Source of the DNA: Hysterangium stoloniferum
Lineage: Eukaryota > Basidiomycota > Agaricomycetes > Hysterangiales > Hysterangiaceae
Direction of reading: 5' to 3'
Assembly (NCBI GenBank): GCA_015178975.1
Contig: WHVD01000260.1
Span: 1-64,000 of the forward strand
Length of the DNA: 64,000 nt
Shown: positions 23,905 through 36,500 of the stretch, one piece after another
How the letters are laid out: every line of letters starts with the position of its first letter
Numbering within the stretch: position 1 is the first letter of the stretch
The notes under the pieces: generated by a model
Databases searched by the model: none
What the model was told of the DNA's origin: nothing
What the model saw: only the letters and a program-made list of their open reading frames with translations
Position numbers and translations under genes: made by a program

Positions 23905-24197
23905 AAGGTGACTGTCGTCACAACGGTGACTGTCGTCACAACGGTGACTGTCGTCACAACGGTGACTGTCGTCACAACGGTGACTGTCGTCACAACGGTG
24001 ACTGTCGTCACAACGGTGACTGTCGTCACAACGGTGACTGTCGTCACAACGGTGACTGTCGTCACAACGGTGACTGTCGTCACAACGGTGACTGTCGTCA
24101 CAACGGTGACTGTCGTCACAACGGTGACTGTCGTCACAACGGTGACTGTCGTCACAACGGTGACTGTCGTCACAACGGTGACTGTCGTCACAACAAG
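23905..24197. repeat. 18-bp minisatellite GTGACTGTCGTCACAACG
   Basis: About 16 near-perfect units are present. Each contains the inverted pair GTGAC...GTCAC, so single strands can fold at every unit. The length is a multiple of three, so long frames on both strands are artefacts. Copy b of LTR6 has only degenerate CTGTGACCGTCGTGCGC-type units at 55180-55340. Confidence 0.97.
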
Positions 24198-24519
24198 TGA
24201 CCGTCGTCACAAAATGCGACGACTTGTCACAAACGCGACACGCGCGGGAAAATTAAGTAATCAACACGCGCGCACAAAACTCAGCAACTTCGCGACGCGC
24301 GAGAACATTACATCAGCATATATGCTACAATGGAAAGTAGCAGAAACTCCTGGAATATTCCAGCAGATTCCAGGTAAAATAGCTAAAAATAGGTAAAACA
24401 AGTAGCTAGAACATTCTCCCATGTCTCAGATTTTACTGTATATAAGGAGCTCTGCTCCACCACTGAAATATAACTCATTTTAACCATCTTAACCAGCCAC
24501 ATCAGTGTGCCACTGCAGC

Positions 24520-24760
24520 AGCAGTTATATTCCACCCCTAGTTGGGCTGTTGGACAAATAGATACATACACTTAGTCACCTCTAGTTGAGCTGCTGACCT
24601 AAGCTAACCCAGAATCCCTTAACCACCTCTAGTTGAGCTGTTGGTTATCAATCAATAATAAATAAATAAACATATCAACTGTTCCCTTTTTGCCACCTCT
24701 TAGTTGAGTAGCTGGCTATCCTTTATTACTAATCCACCTCTAGTTGAGTAGTTGGTTATC
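24520..24760. repeat. Spaced CACCTCTAGTTGAG repeats in LTR6
   Basis: Five or more occurrences of a 20-base phrase around CCACC(T/C)CTAGTTGAGCTGTTGG lie in this block at intervals of about 40-75 bases. They are mirrored in copy b at 54520-54760. Their conservation in both copies stands out from the AT-rich surroundings. The function is unknown; they could be repeated protein-binding sites or an RNA structure. Confidence 0.8.
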
Positions 24761-27700
24761 AATTAAAGTAATAAATATATTAGGTTATATTGAGATTAGG
24801 AATACATATATTCTAATTTCTACCCGGTTTTTGGCATAAACAAATACTGAGAATATTCTTGCAGAATCCTTAAGACTACATTAAGATCCTGATAAGTTAG
24901 TATCACAGTAGACCCTGGAGGTTAGTGTAAATAAAGCATATATTAGCCAAATAGTGTTTTATTCTATATCTAATCTTTTGACCTGTTTATTAATATTTTT
25001 ACTGTTTGATAAATAGTATAAAATATATATAAACTAGCTAGAATCGAAGTTGAATCTAGTTTCGGAATCAGTGAATTGTTATTCATATTTTAGTAGTGTT
25101 TTTACAGAAAAAGAACAAGCTTGCACAAGCAGCTCTCAAAATCTTCTTTGCGAAGTAGGGTGCATATATTCAAGTAAACTCTTGACTTCAGGGGTTCTAA
25201 GTCTATTCAGGCTGCCACTGATTAATATCAAATACTTAAATTATTTTACCTTGCAGTGAATTGAGTATTTGCACATTTTGATAGAGCATTGGACTCCTTT
25301 TTCGGAAAATAGTATTAAAATAAGGCTAATACATCACAATTCTCATTCGAGGATGCTTTCACATCTGAAATGATGTTGTCCTCTGGCTGAGGAAGGTAGA
25401 CAGAAATGAAAATCGATTCCTCATCAATGTTATGTACTTGTTCCTGTACACTTAATCCATAAACCGTTTCATAAGCCCTTTGATCCTCCGCCTCCTCCAT
25501 TGGGTTCTGCACGGAGCACTTGTTAATAGAGACATAGTGCGACATCCTGCCCACATGGGGGCAGTCGATCTTGAAATGCTCTAAGCTCCCACAAATCCAA
25601 CACTCCTTCGGAGGCTTGGCGATGCTTTTCTTGTCACTTCGTTCGAAAAAGAACTTGCCGTGTTTCTTACCCTGCTTAGCGTTCGATCTCCTAGGGACGG
25701 TTTTATCCTTGAGTTTGCCGAGGAGGACGTGGCCTCGATTAGTGGAGTCGATTTTTCCAGAGTGCTCCTCCTCATGCCAGAGATCCGACTTGTCTTGCTC
25801 AGTGATCATGACTCTGGGTTTCTGAAACCAATAACGTTCTCGATGTGTTTGAACCCAAGCGTTAATCAGAGCCTCTTGTAAATTGTTCGCGTAAGTCTGT
25901 AGGCTCATGATGTCATCGATAGGTTGTCCCTGTAGAAGATAAAGCCATTCCATGGGTAGTGTCAGGATAAGTCTGTGCGTTTCGTCCTTCCGGTTTTGGT
26001 GGAACCCATACAAGAATCGATAGAGCTTGACCCTTCGTTGAATGTAATGAACGGGTTGTCTCATGATTGTGACCGGCCTGTCAAAATTCCATGGCTTCCC
26101 ATTCTAGAGCCAAGGATTTGCGCCAACGAGTTCCGAGTAGTCCTTCTACGATGCCCCAAAGAAACGATCTGTGAGATCAACTAAATTCAGTGTGATGTTC
26201 ACGGTCTAGGGTGCTCCACCGGATCTTAGCACCGCCAGTGAGTCGTCTTGGCAGAGCGACTCCCAACAATGTACTCATGGAGTCAGAGATCTCCGAGAGG
26301 CTCATAATATCCATGATGTAATCCAACACCTTGGATTGAGTCCCATCGTATTCGGGAAGGTCTGACCATTTGATCTTGATGTCGTTGGTGTTAAGAGCGA
26401 TCCTTTTATCCTTAGGTAAGTCATCGATAGGTGCACTGGCTCGAGGCTGCATTGGAGTTTGAAAGGGAGAGTTAGGTACTCTACCGTGACGCCCCCCACG
26501 TCCCGAATTCCCTCCATAGCTTGAGGTACTAGAACTCCCAGATGAATTACTAGGAGGTCCTCCTGATGGCAAAAAAGGGTTGGAGGAGATCGGCAGGGAA
26601 TGGTGAGGATCGACTGGATTCAGCGATCCTTGACCAGCAACCTGACCAGCTATACCCTCGGTGAATGCAGTGGAGAAAGACGGTCGACCCCTGTTGGCGA
26701 CTGATCGATATCTAGTCATAGTTGGTTCATCACCCATGTTCGCATTGCCAGGGATTCGTTTGAACGCGACGCGAGAGTGGTGACTTTCCTGATGGGGGGT
26801 AGGGCTAGGTTCCGTCGCGATCCCTCTCTCGATTTCGACCGTATTCAAAGGTCGACGAGGTTGAGCCTGATAGAGGGGGATGCATATTTCCATTCCTTTT
26901 TCCTGAAGACATTCCGCCACCTGCATCCTCATGTCAGACAGGAAGTCTTGCAGAATAATGGGACGATTGAGCGAATGAAGGAAACGAGTGTCGGGAGAGC
27001 CATTCAGGGTACGAACAAACGAACTTGTTGTGGAGATGGGCGAATCGGGTACCTGGATGGAATCACCATAAGGGTAAAGCACTTCCAAAACCATCTTATC
27101 GAGTCTTCTCTGATTTCACCTTAACCAACCCCTTAAAGTGAAATACGCAAATGAAGAATTCCGAGTAATCCCGTTAAGAGACTCCTCCAGCATCCGAATG
27201 TAAATATACTGGTAGTCGACTTTGGGGACGATATGATCCCCACCGAGTAGGACGTGAAGGATTTGTAACGCGTCATCGTGCGTGCGGAGCGCGTCGAGGA
27301 ATGAGGAGAACACCTCTTGTTTAAGAACCGTCCTCCCTCCTTCCATAACAGAGGTAACTTCACTCGACCATTCGGGAATCGAGCGAGTCAAGTCCTCAAG
27401 GGTTCCAGGTCGTAAGAATAGATCCTGCGCCGATAAAATAGCCTGATAACGACCTAACCAGACTGCTACAGTCACCGGTAAAAGGGGGTAGTCCGTATTG
27501 TACTCCTCCACAAAGGGAGTAACCTGATCCGTAGAAATTCGGTCGGCATAGTATGCATCCCATTGTAAGTTGATGGGCTGGGCATAAATCATATGACCCC
27601 TAAAGAATTGCTTAAGGATGACCTGTTTAGGCGGGAACGAGAGAACGGGTTCAGAAGCATGGGTAATTTCAACCTTAGCTCCGGGGACGTTCAACTGCTC

Positions 27701-27995
27701 AGTTGACGGATGTTCTTCTCGTGGACTTCCAGGGGCATCCGTTGATGGTCCAGCTACTGCTTCGATGGGACTTCCAGGAGGAGCTGGTTTTTGAAAAGTC
27801 AACGAAGACTTCCTCATGGTGACGTTACGGGGTGGTTCCAGACTTGCAGGTCTTTGACGAGGTTTTGAACTACTCGGGGTCACAGAGGATCTCGGCGTTT
27901 GGTTCTTGCCAGTGGTCATTTACGTGTTTAGAATTTGATAGTTAAAATAAATGTTTTTCTTTGTAGGGAAAGAGCGGTCCAGCTTGGATCACCAC

Positions 27996-28613
27996 TGTGA
28001 AGAGTGGTGGAAGTTCTAACCGTTCTATATACGAAGAATATCGACCGTTTAGGTACAACACTAAGATGTATTGACTGTCTAAGTCCAATACAGACTGGAC
28101 GCGTATTGACTACTTAGTTCAATACGGTAGAGAGAAGTAGCTATCTAGAGTAAGGTAGAGAGCTAGTACGAATAAGTAGAATCGACTGTTAAGTGCGATT
28201 CGGGGTGACTGCTCAAGTGTCAAGTAGAGTAACTAGAGAGTTGAATAGTAGAGTAGCGTGGATGTAGTCCTCGCAGGTTGAGGTAAGGATTGAGTTTCGA
28301 CTAGTACAGTTCGAAACTCTGATTGAGTAAATAGCTAAAGCCCATCTGTGACGGTCGAGACGATACACCAATCACAACTTACAGGACACTAACAGGTGTC
28401 TGGGTAAGTCGTGGTTGCGGTGTAAAAGTGTCTGAGTTCTAAACTACAGGCGCTAGAATACATAAGTCTGCGTATGCGCCCACAAGAGTCGATGTACCGC
28501 ATACATAGGTCGTCGAACTAATTATAGGTATAATAAAAGAGAGAAAATAAAGGAGATATAGTAAGAGCTCATCCAACTATAATTCCTGAGTGTATTTCGC
28601 CATACCTCTCACA
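27996..28613 (-). mobile_element. LTR1 copy d, 5' LTR of the minus-strand element
   Basis: A 618-bp unit runs TGTGAAGAGTGGTGG to CCTCTCACA on the plus strand. Reading leftwards it is followed by GTGGTGATCCAAGCTGGAC, the candidate primer-binding site, then the gag ATG at 27919. It is therefore the 5' LTR. The partner 3' LTR is missing. Confidence 0.9.
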
Positions 28614-30480
28614 CAGATGGGCTAATACCAGTTCTCATGGCAATGGCTTCACCAGAGTGGCCAGAATCAAGCAAGGAGAGGATGGTGTTTTGTTGAGTAA
28701 GAGAGAGGGATCTGACCATGATGGTGGTAAGGGATCAAGAAGTGTGGGAACTTTTTTAAACTCAGACATACTATTTACATGTATATATTTGTATGTACCA
28801 ACAAATAATGGCCATTATTCTATGATTTGACTGAGATCCTAGTCATCAGTTCAAAAGTGAAAAAACCCTTTCCATAGTATTGCTGTTTTAAATGGATTAT
28901 ATCTCTATGCCCTGTGGCCCAAATCATGCGACCCAGGGAGCAATCTTGTAGCCAAAGGTATTTATGTACTATGTATGACTCACCAAAGCTGAGTGGAATT
29001 GCCACATTTTTGGAGTCACTGTAGCTGTAAATGAGGGTCCAGAGGCTAAGGTCAAAAATAGTCATAAGTCCCAGTCTGGCCAGACACTAGCAAAAGGATT
29101 AAGCAGTATAAACAATACCCAAAAGGTAAATGAAGGTATTATTGCATACACTTCTAAACATGAGAGGGGGATTCTAAATGGGTATTCTAATTCAATATTC
29201 AAACTGAAGGATAGTAGTGTACATGATGGTGTTTTATACTAAAGTAAATGGAAGCACAGAGCTGAAAATGGAGATTTGATATTAACAGAACAAAGGAAAT
29301 TGGGAAACAGAACAGGATATTAAGAAAAGGAATACAAGACAACAGAACAAAGAGAAATATTCTGAGGTGGCAAATGATATGGTGAAGTGATGCAAGGAAT
29401 AATGGAATATCATTAGAACAGAACTGAGATAGAGTGGCTGGGAAAGGAAATAATTAAGCAGGTGTGTTGTTGGATATCACAATGCCACAGGACAGTATAT
29501 GTAGGTTGAGAATACACATAGGGGCCTGAACAATGTGGTTCTTAACAGAAAGGTTCTAAATCAATGTTTGATCTGGAGATTAGTAGAATACAAGACAATA
29601 ATTTATACTAAAAGATTCAATGACAGACAGCTGGGTGGAATGGAAGGAAAGTGGGGTATGAGTATGAAAGAGAATAAATGGGGATCTAGAATCTGCAGAA
29701 GTCCCCAATATGACATATGTGGGGAGGACAATCACAGCCATATGGGAAGTTGGTAGTCCAATGTGGAACAAAACACCTGACACTTCAAGAGAAACAAATT
29801 GAGGAAGAATGAAAATACTATTCCAAGCCAAATATGTATTGTTTAAGGATTTTATTATTGATCCACGAGTAAGTATTCAGCAAGGTTCCAAAGAAGACTG
29901 CTTATGTTTTTTAGATTCAGTGAAGTTACAAAAGTATATAAAGTATAATTCTGAATAATGTAAACTTTAATCACTTTAAAAAAATAAATCTCTGAATGAG
30001 AATAAATGGGAAGCTGGAATGTACACAAGCCCTCAATATAACATGGTCACAGAAGGTAATACAAACTGCTGATGTTGTGTTTAAAGAGATTATTATTGAT
30101 CCACCAGGTCGCGAAGCAACCAAGTAAAGTTGTGGGGGTGGTAGCATGGTGGGGGCTTGTGTTAGATATTTTGGGAGTCTTATCTGTTGTATAATGTTCA
30201 CCACATGACCTTTATATACCCAAATACCTAATTCAATCTCAGAATCAAACATCTGAGACAATACCAGAGTCTCGCCGCTTCTATGGCTCGCAGACTCCAA
30301 CAGCTTGCCCCCACGGGTTTGTTGCAGAATTGCATCCGCTCCGCCACAAATAGCTCCGTGCTGACGAATCAAAGCTCTGGGCGCCCACCGGCGCCAAATT
30401 CCCAAATAGAATTGTTGATACAGAATAAAGTTGTGGTCACGGGTCACAGTAGCTTCGCACATTCCAACATTGAGCACATC
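28614..30480. other. Unassigned region upstream of the GTPase gene
   Basis: No family is recognised. A phrase TTATTATTGATCCACNAG recurs near 29858 and 30090, with AATAAATGGG nearby in both places, indicating a partial local duplication. A 186-codon minus frame (29971-30531) and a 90-codon plus frame (30283-30555) overlap. Neither has a motif I know. The plus frame contains an ATG at 30481 that could begin the GTPase but is out of phase with its P-loop exon. Confidence 0.35.
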
Positions 30481-30566
30481 ATGTCGCAAGAACAGCTCGA
30501 AAACTCCAATAATCCTATAGGGAGTACTCATAACATTCGCATATTTCCTTTCTAATATCCAAATAG

Positions 30567-33500
30567 CACGTGAAACGTTTTCGAATTTTGGTTATTGGCA
30601 ACGCCAACGCTGGAAAGACAACCATTGTGGAAAAGGTGTGCCATGCCCAGGGTCGCGAACCGGTCTATCTCAATGTAAGTGATCTGTGGCATACCTAACT
30701 GCAATATCCCCAATGCAGCTTACTTTATGCTTTTGTTACTTATCTGATGTAGAGCAATTCAAAGTTAGAGCCGTCGGCCTCGGTCTGTGTTGGATCGACT
30801 TACACCTCCAGTGGTGGTGCACTCATGATAATTTTTTAGCGCGGAAACCATGAGATCGAACACCAGTTTCAATATCCAACTGCTCACGGCTTTGTATTTC
30901 ATGACTCCTGCGGGTTCGAAGCGGGTGGTGCTGTCGAACTGCAAAAAGTCAAGGACTTTATTGAAAACCGAGCAAAGGGTGGACAATTAAAGGATCAATT
31001 GCATGCCATCTGGTGCACTGAAGTTCTGTGTTATTTTTTCAATTTCTGACTTTTGCGGTTCAGGTATTGCTTGCCAACTAGTAACGATAGAGGGATGACC
31101 AATGCAGAGATGAGTCTGTTTGAGAGCGGCACGGGAAATGGTCAGGAAGTGTCTGCGTCATGAGCTGAGCCTACTGATTATCATCCAAGTCCCAATTATC
31201 GCCATTTTCACGAAGATGGATGCTCTGGACCAGGTGGCACGCAACCAGTTAATGTTTAATGACGATGACCTTTCTTGTGAAGAAATTGAAGAACAAGTTC
31301 CCAATCTGGCAAAGGCCATGTTTCAAGAGAAATATCTCAAACGACTCGAGGAAGTAAAACACAAGCCTCGTTATGTCGTGCTGCTCCGTGGTATGCTCCT
31401 TGTCGATGACACAGCAACCCGCTCAGCCATACTGCTCAGACATGAACAAAGAGGATACTAATTGTGATGAACTGATCGTGAGAACCTCACAGGCCCTTGA
31501 CCGTGACACTCTGAAACTGTTCTGTCTGTCGATATTGCGGATCAATATTGACTCTCGTATCAAACAAGTTATCAACAGGTGAGCTACCCAGTTCTCCGCC
31601 TTCAAAGCAGACGGCCAATACATGGATACCCAAGGATAATTATACCGCAGGTGCAAGGTGAGGGAGGATATGGCCAATGCAAGAAGCAAGACACTGTTGA
31701 ATTCATGGGTATCACTTTTTCCAGCTGTTCTCGAATCGGACACATTTTCCGAAGAACAAGCAAAATCTTTGTTCTGCAAGGTCATGTGTTGTTTTCCACA
31801 CGTCTTGGTGCGAGAATGTTGTAACTCCTGTACTTACATGTTTTAACGTTGGTAACAACAGCCCGTGAGTGACTCGCAGCTATCCTCTTGTCATGTCATT
31901 CCTGATATTTCATTGGTAGAGTGTGAGTGTCCATACATATGTTGACAATATCTGGAGATTATTGATTCCAGTATCTTGGCCTTTGAGTTTGTGAGTTGAT
32001 CTTCCTTGTGATGTAATTGCCTCATCTAACTTAACATCATTCCTTCTGAACAGAATGTAGGTCTACCTTGGGAAGTGTTATCATTATGTTGATCCCCACT
32101 TCTCCTTGCTCATCACAGAAAGTATGTAACACAATTTCACTGCAGTCTACTTTTTTCTGTTCACAATCATTGAATTATTTTATTATTATGTTTCCAGCTG
32201 GTGAGTATTTTAGCAAATATGATTTTATTACTGCTCAAGCTAGTCTATCATCCACTACCCCCCTTTAGATTGTGAGTATGGCTTCTTCATATTTTTCTTG
32301 GCTTCTGATATATTTGACAGGAAGTAAGCCCTTGCTGTTGTTTCAAGGCTGTATAAGCTTCATCTGGTACATTGCCAAAAGGATGTGAGTCTGTCTCCAC
32401 CCAGTTTGCATATACTGGCTCATAACTGTTCCTGTAAACTACTATGTGGCAGATGGTGGGTCTTTTTGTACTGCATGTTCCTTTAGTGGTTCAATGACCT
32501 CGGGATGACTCAGGATGTAAGTATGCACATCCAATGCGCAAATGATTGATGCATGCTCATAACAGTATGATCTGACTGGTTTTAAACTGCACAGGAAGTG
32601 AGTATGCTTATATGGTCTTATATGGTTATATTGAAGTTAACCTTAAATGATTCTACATTCTGAAAAGAATGTAAATTTCCTCTGAGTTCTAATTACATAC
32701 TTCATTCACTCACAGTATTTTCTGCCTACTTGGACTTGATAGGCTGTAAGTTGGAATATTATGTGGATTTGGTTACTAAGAAATTCTGATACCATATTTG
32801 TAATCCTCAAACAGGTTCATGTAAGTCTCCCAAATGGTTATAGTATGCTTATTAAAAATTGTCTTTGAGATAGGCTGTAAGTGCTGCCTATGGAAGGTTT
32901 GGAACCCTGTTCATGATGTGTTGGTTTCATCTTACCAACAGTTTGTATGTGTTGTCTGGTTAAATGCATTGTCAAGGTCTGGATAACAATGTTTGTGCTC
33001 ATTGGTTATGTGGATTATCTACAGAGAGTGAGTGTATCAGACTCTGTTGCATTCCATTGCTAAATGGGCTGTGGACAATTTAGGAGGTTAGTCATCTACT
33101 CATTGTCATGTATAAGAATATGTTGAGTGATGGATTCATTGGATGTAAATCAGAGTGTATGCGTTTTCCTTTTTGTAACAAATTGAAGAAGGGTACTCAA
33201 TGGGATTTCCATCTGGGATTGCAGGTGGTGAGGGTTACTTGCTTGCTTGTAATCAGAATGATTATCACAACCTAAACTGATGTCTGGAACAATTGTTTGG
33301 GTTGTCATTATAGGATGTATGTTTTTCATCCTTTTCCACCTCTCATGGCTCATCTCCCTTGGCATCATCTTCCCAGCAAGTGAGTTTCTGACTTTGTCAT
33401 TGTCTGCCCCTCATGGTTCATCTCCCTTGGCATCCTCTTCCCAGCTTGTGAGTTTCTGACTTTGTCCTTCTTGTCTGCCCCTCATGGCTCTCTCCTTTGG

Positions 33501-36500
33501 CATGCTCTTCCCAGGAAGTGAGTTTCTGACTTTCTCCTCCTTGTCTGCCCCTCATGGCTCATCTCCATTGGCATCCACTTCCCAGTTTGTGAGTGTCTGA
33601 CTTTGTCCTCCTTGTCTGCCCCTCATGGCTCATCTCCCTTGGCATCCTCTTCCCAGCAAGTGAGTCTCTGACTTTGTCCTGTTTGTCTGCCCCTCATGGC
33701 TCATCTCCCTTGGCATCCTCTTCCCAGCAAGTGAGTTTCTGACTTGTACCTCCTTGTCTGCCCCTCATAGCTCATCTCCCTTGGCATCCTCTTCCCAGGA
33801 AGTGAGTTTCTGACTTTGTCCTCTTTGTCTGCCCCTCATGGCTCATCTCCCTTGGCATCCTCTTCCCAGCGAGTGAGTTTCTGACTTTGTCCTCCTTGTC
33901 TGACCCTCATAGCTCATCTCCCATGGCATCCTCTTCCTAGCTTGTGAGTTTCTGACCTTGTCCTCCTTGTCTGCCCCTCATAGCTCATCTCCCTTGGCAT
34001 CCTCTTCCCAGGAAGTGAGTTTGTGACTTTGTCCTCCTTGTCTGCCCCTCATGGCTCATCTCCCTTGGCATCCTCTTCCCAGGAAGTGAGTTTCTGACTT
34101 TGTCCTCTTTGTCTGCCCCTCATAGCTCATCTCCCTTGGCATGCTCTTCCCAGGAAGTGAGTTTCTGACTTTGTCCTCCTTGTCTGCCCCTCATGCTCAT
34201 GGCTCATCTCCCTTGGCATGCTCTTCCCAGCAAGTGAGTTTCTGACTTTGTCCTCCTTGTCTGCCCCTCATGGCTCATCTCCCTTGGCATCCTCTTCCCA
34301 GTTTGTGAGTTTCTGACTTTGTCCTCCTTGTCTGCCCCTCATAGCTCATCTCTCATGGCATCCTCTTCCCAGTTTGTGAGTTTCTGACTTTGTCCTCGTC
34401 TGCCCCTCATAGCTCATCTCCCTTGGCATGCCCTTCCCAGGAAGTGAGTTTCTGACTTTGTCCTCTTTGTCTGCCCCTCATGGCTCATCTCCCTTGGCAT
34501 CCTCTTCCCAGCAAGTGAGTTTCTGACTTTTGCCTCCTAGTCTGCCCCTCATAGCTCATCTCCCTTGGCATCCTCTTCCCAGGAAGTGAGTTTCTGACTT
34601 TGTCCTCCTTGTCTGCCCCCCATGGCTCATCTCCCTTGGCATCCTCTTCCCAGCGAGTGAGTTTCTGACTTTGTCCTCTTTGTCTGCCCCTCATGGCTCA
34701 TCTCCCTTGGCATGCTCTTCCCAGTTTGTGAGTTTCTGACTTTGTCCTCCTTGTCTGCCCCTCATAGCTCATCTCCCTTGGCATGCTCTTCCCAGCTTGT
34801 GAGTTTCTGACTTTGTCCTTCTTGTCTGCCCCTCATGGCTCATCTCCCTTGCCATGCTCTTCCCAGTTTGTGAGTTTCTGACTTTGTCCTCCTTGTCTGC
34901 CCCTCATGGCTCATCTCCCTTGGCATCCTCTTCCCAGCGAGTGAGTTTCTGACTTTGTCCTCCTTATCTGAACTTCATAGCTCATCTCCCTTGGCATCTT
35001 CATCCCAGCGAGTGAGTTTCTGACTTTGTCCTCCTTGTCTGCCCCTCATGCTCATGGCTCATCTCCCTTGGCATCCTCTTCCCAGCGAGTGAGTTTCTGA
35101 CTTTGTCCTTCTTGTCTGCCCCTCATGGCTCATCTCCCTTGGCATCCTCTTCCCAGTTTGTGAGTTTCTGACTTTGTCCTCCTTGTCTGCCCCTCATGGC
35201 TCATCTCCCTTGGCATCCTCTTCCCAGCGAGTGAGTTTCTGACTTTGTCCTCCTTGTCTGACCCTCATAGCTCATCTCCCTTGGCATTTTCTTCCCAGCA
35301 AGTGAGTTTCTGACTTTGTCCTCCTTGTCTGCCCCTCATGTTCATGGCTCATCTCCCTTGCATCCTCTTCCCAGCGAGTGAGTTTCTGACTTTGTCCTCC
35401 TTGTCTGCCCCTCATGCTCATGGCTCATCTCCCTTGGCATCTTCCCAGCGAGTGAGTTTCTGACTTTGTCCTCCTTGTCTACCCCTCATAGCTCATCTCC
35501 CTTGGCATCCTCTTCCCAGTTTGTGAGTTTCTGACTTTGTCCTCCTTGTCTGCCCCTCATGGCTCATCTCCCTTGGCATCCTCTTCCCAGAAAGTGAATT
35601 TCTGACTTTGTCATCTTTGTCTGCCCCTCATGGCTCATCTCCCATGGCATCCTCTTCCCAGCTTGTGAGTTTCTGACTTTCTCCTCCTTGTCTGCCCCTC
35701 ATGGCTCATCTCCCATGGCATCCTCTTCCCAGAAAGTGAGTTTCTGACTTTGTCCTCTTTGTCTGCCCCTCATGGCTCATCTCCCTTGGCATCCTCTTCC
35801 CAGAAAGTGAGTTTCTGACTTTCTCCTCCTTGTCTGCCCCTCATAGCTCATCTCCCATGGCATCCTCTTCCCAGGAAGTGAGTTTCTGACTTTGTCCTCC
35901 TTGTCTGCCCCTCATGGCTCATCTCCCTTGGCATCCTCTTCCCAGGAAGTGAGTTTCTGACCTTGTCCTCCTTGTCTGACCCTCATAGCTCATCTCCCAT
36001 GGCATGCTCTTCCCAGGAAGTGAGTTTCTGACTTTCTCCTCCTTGTCTGCCCCTCATGGCTCATCTCCATTGGCATCCACTTCCCAGTTTGTGAGTTTCT
36101 GACTTTGTCCTCCTTGTCTGCCCCTCATAGCTCATCTCCCTTGGCATGCTCTTCCCAGGAAGTGAGTTTCTGACCTTGTCCTCCTTGTCTGACCCTCATA
36201 GCTCATCTCCCATGGCATGCTCTTCCCAGGAAGTGAGTTTCTGACTTTCTCCTCCTTGTCTGCCCCTCATGGCTCATCTCCATTGGCATCCACTTCCCAG
36301 TTTGTGAGTTTCTGACTTTGTCCTCCTTGTCTGCCCCTCATAGCTCATCTCCCTTGGCATGCTCTTCCCAGGAAGTGAGTTTTTGACTTTGTCCTCCTTG
36401 TCTGCCCCTCATGGCTCATCTCCCATGGCATCCTCTTCCCAGAAAGTGAGTTTCTGACTTTGTCCTCCTTGTCTGCCCCTCATGGCTCATCTCCCTTGGC

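Larger units (their letters stand above)
23647..25338 (-). mobile_element. Solo LTR6 copy a (1.7 kb)
   Basis: In its own orientation it begins TGTGATGTATTAG and ends ATACATAACA. The TSD is ATTCT on the plus strand (23642-23646 and 25339-25343). It matches the opposite-strand copy at 53934-55978. It contains an 18-bp minisatellite and a set of CACCTCTAGTTGAG repeats and carries no protein gene. Confidence 0.92.
21574..27995 (-). pseudogene. LTR1 element interior: gag, zinc knuckle, protease
   Basis: Coding reads from 27919 leftwards. The first 267-codon block starts MTTGKNQT at 27919, and the second block, in the same frame, reaches 26177. Blocks end at TGA codons 27116-27118 and 26177-26179, where CGA (Arg) is plausible. 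One base is gained near 26070, shifting the frame. Then come 25339-26064 with the zinc knuckle CWICGSLEHFKIDC, 23446-23646 (VYVSISDHDFLEKGDW), and 22108-22972 with the retropepsin motif LDAGADLSL. Last is 21574-21861 (MQSTATRIAHLVESLS). RT, RNase H and integrase are missing because the copy is cut at about 21570. Solo LTR6 and LTR5 split it, each duplicating host codons. Confidence 0.85.

Noticed and set aside
23871-24396. Repeat-protein frames of 103-162 codons on both strands
   Set aside because: They are produced by the 18-bp minisatellite in LTR6, with open frames on both strands and no start context or flanking gene.
29971-30531. 186-codon minus-strand gene upstream of the GTPase
   Set aside because: No motif is recognised, and a plus-strand frame overlaps it fully. 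Not enough to call a gene; kept only as an unassigned region.
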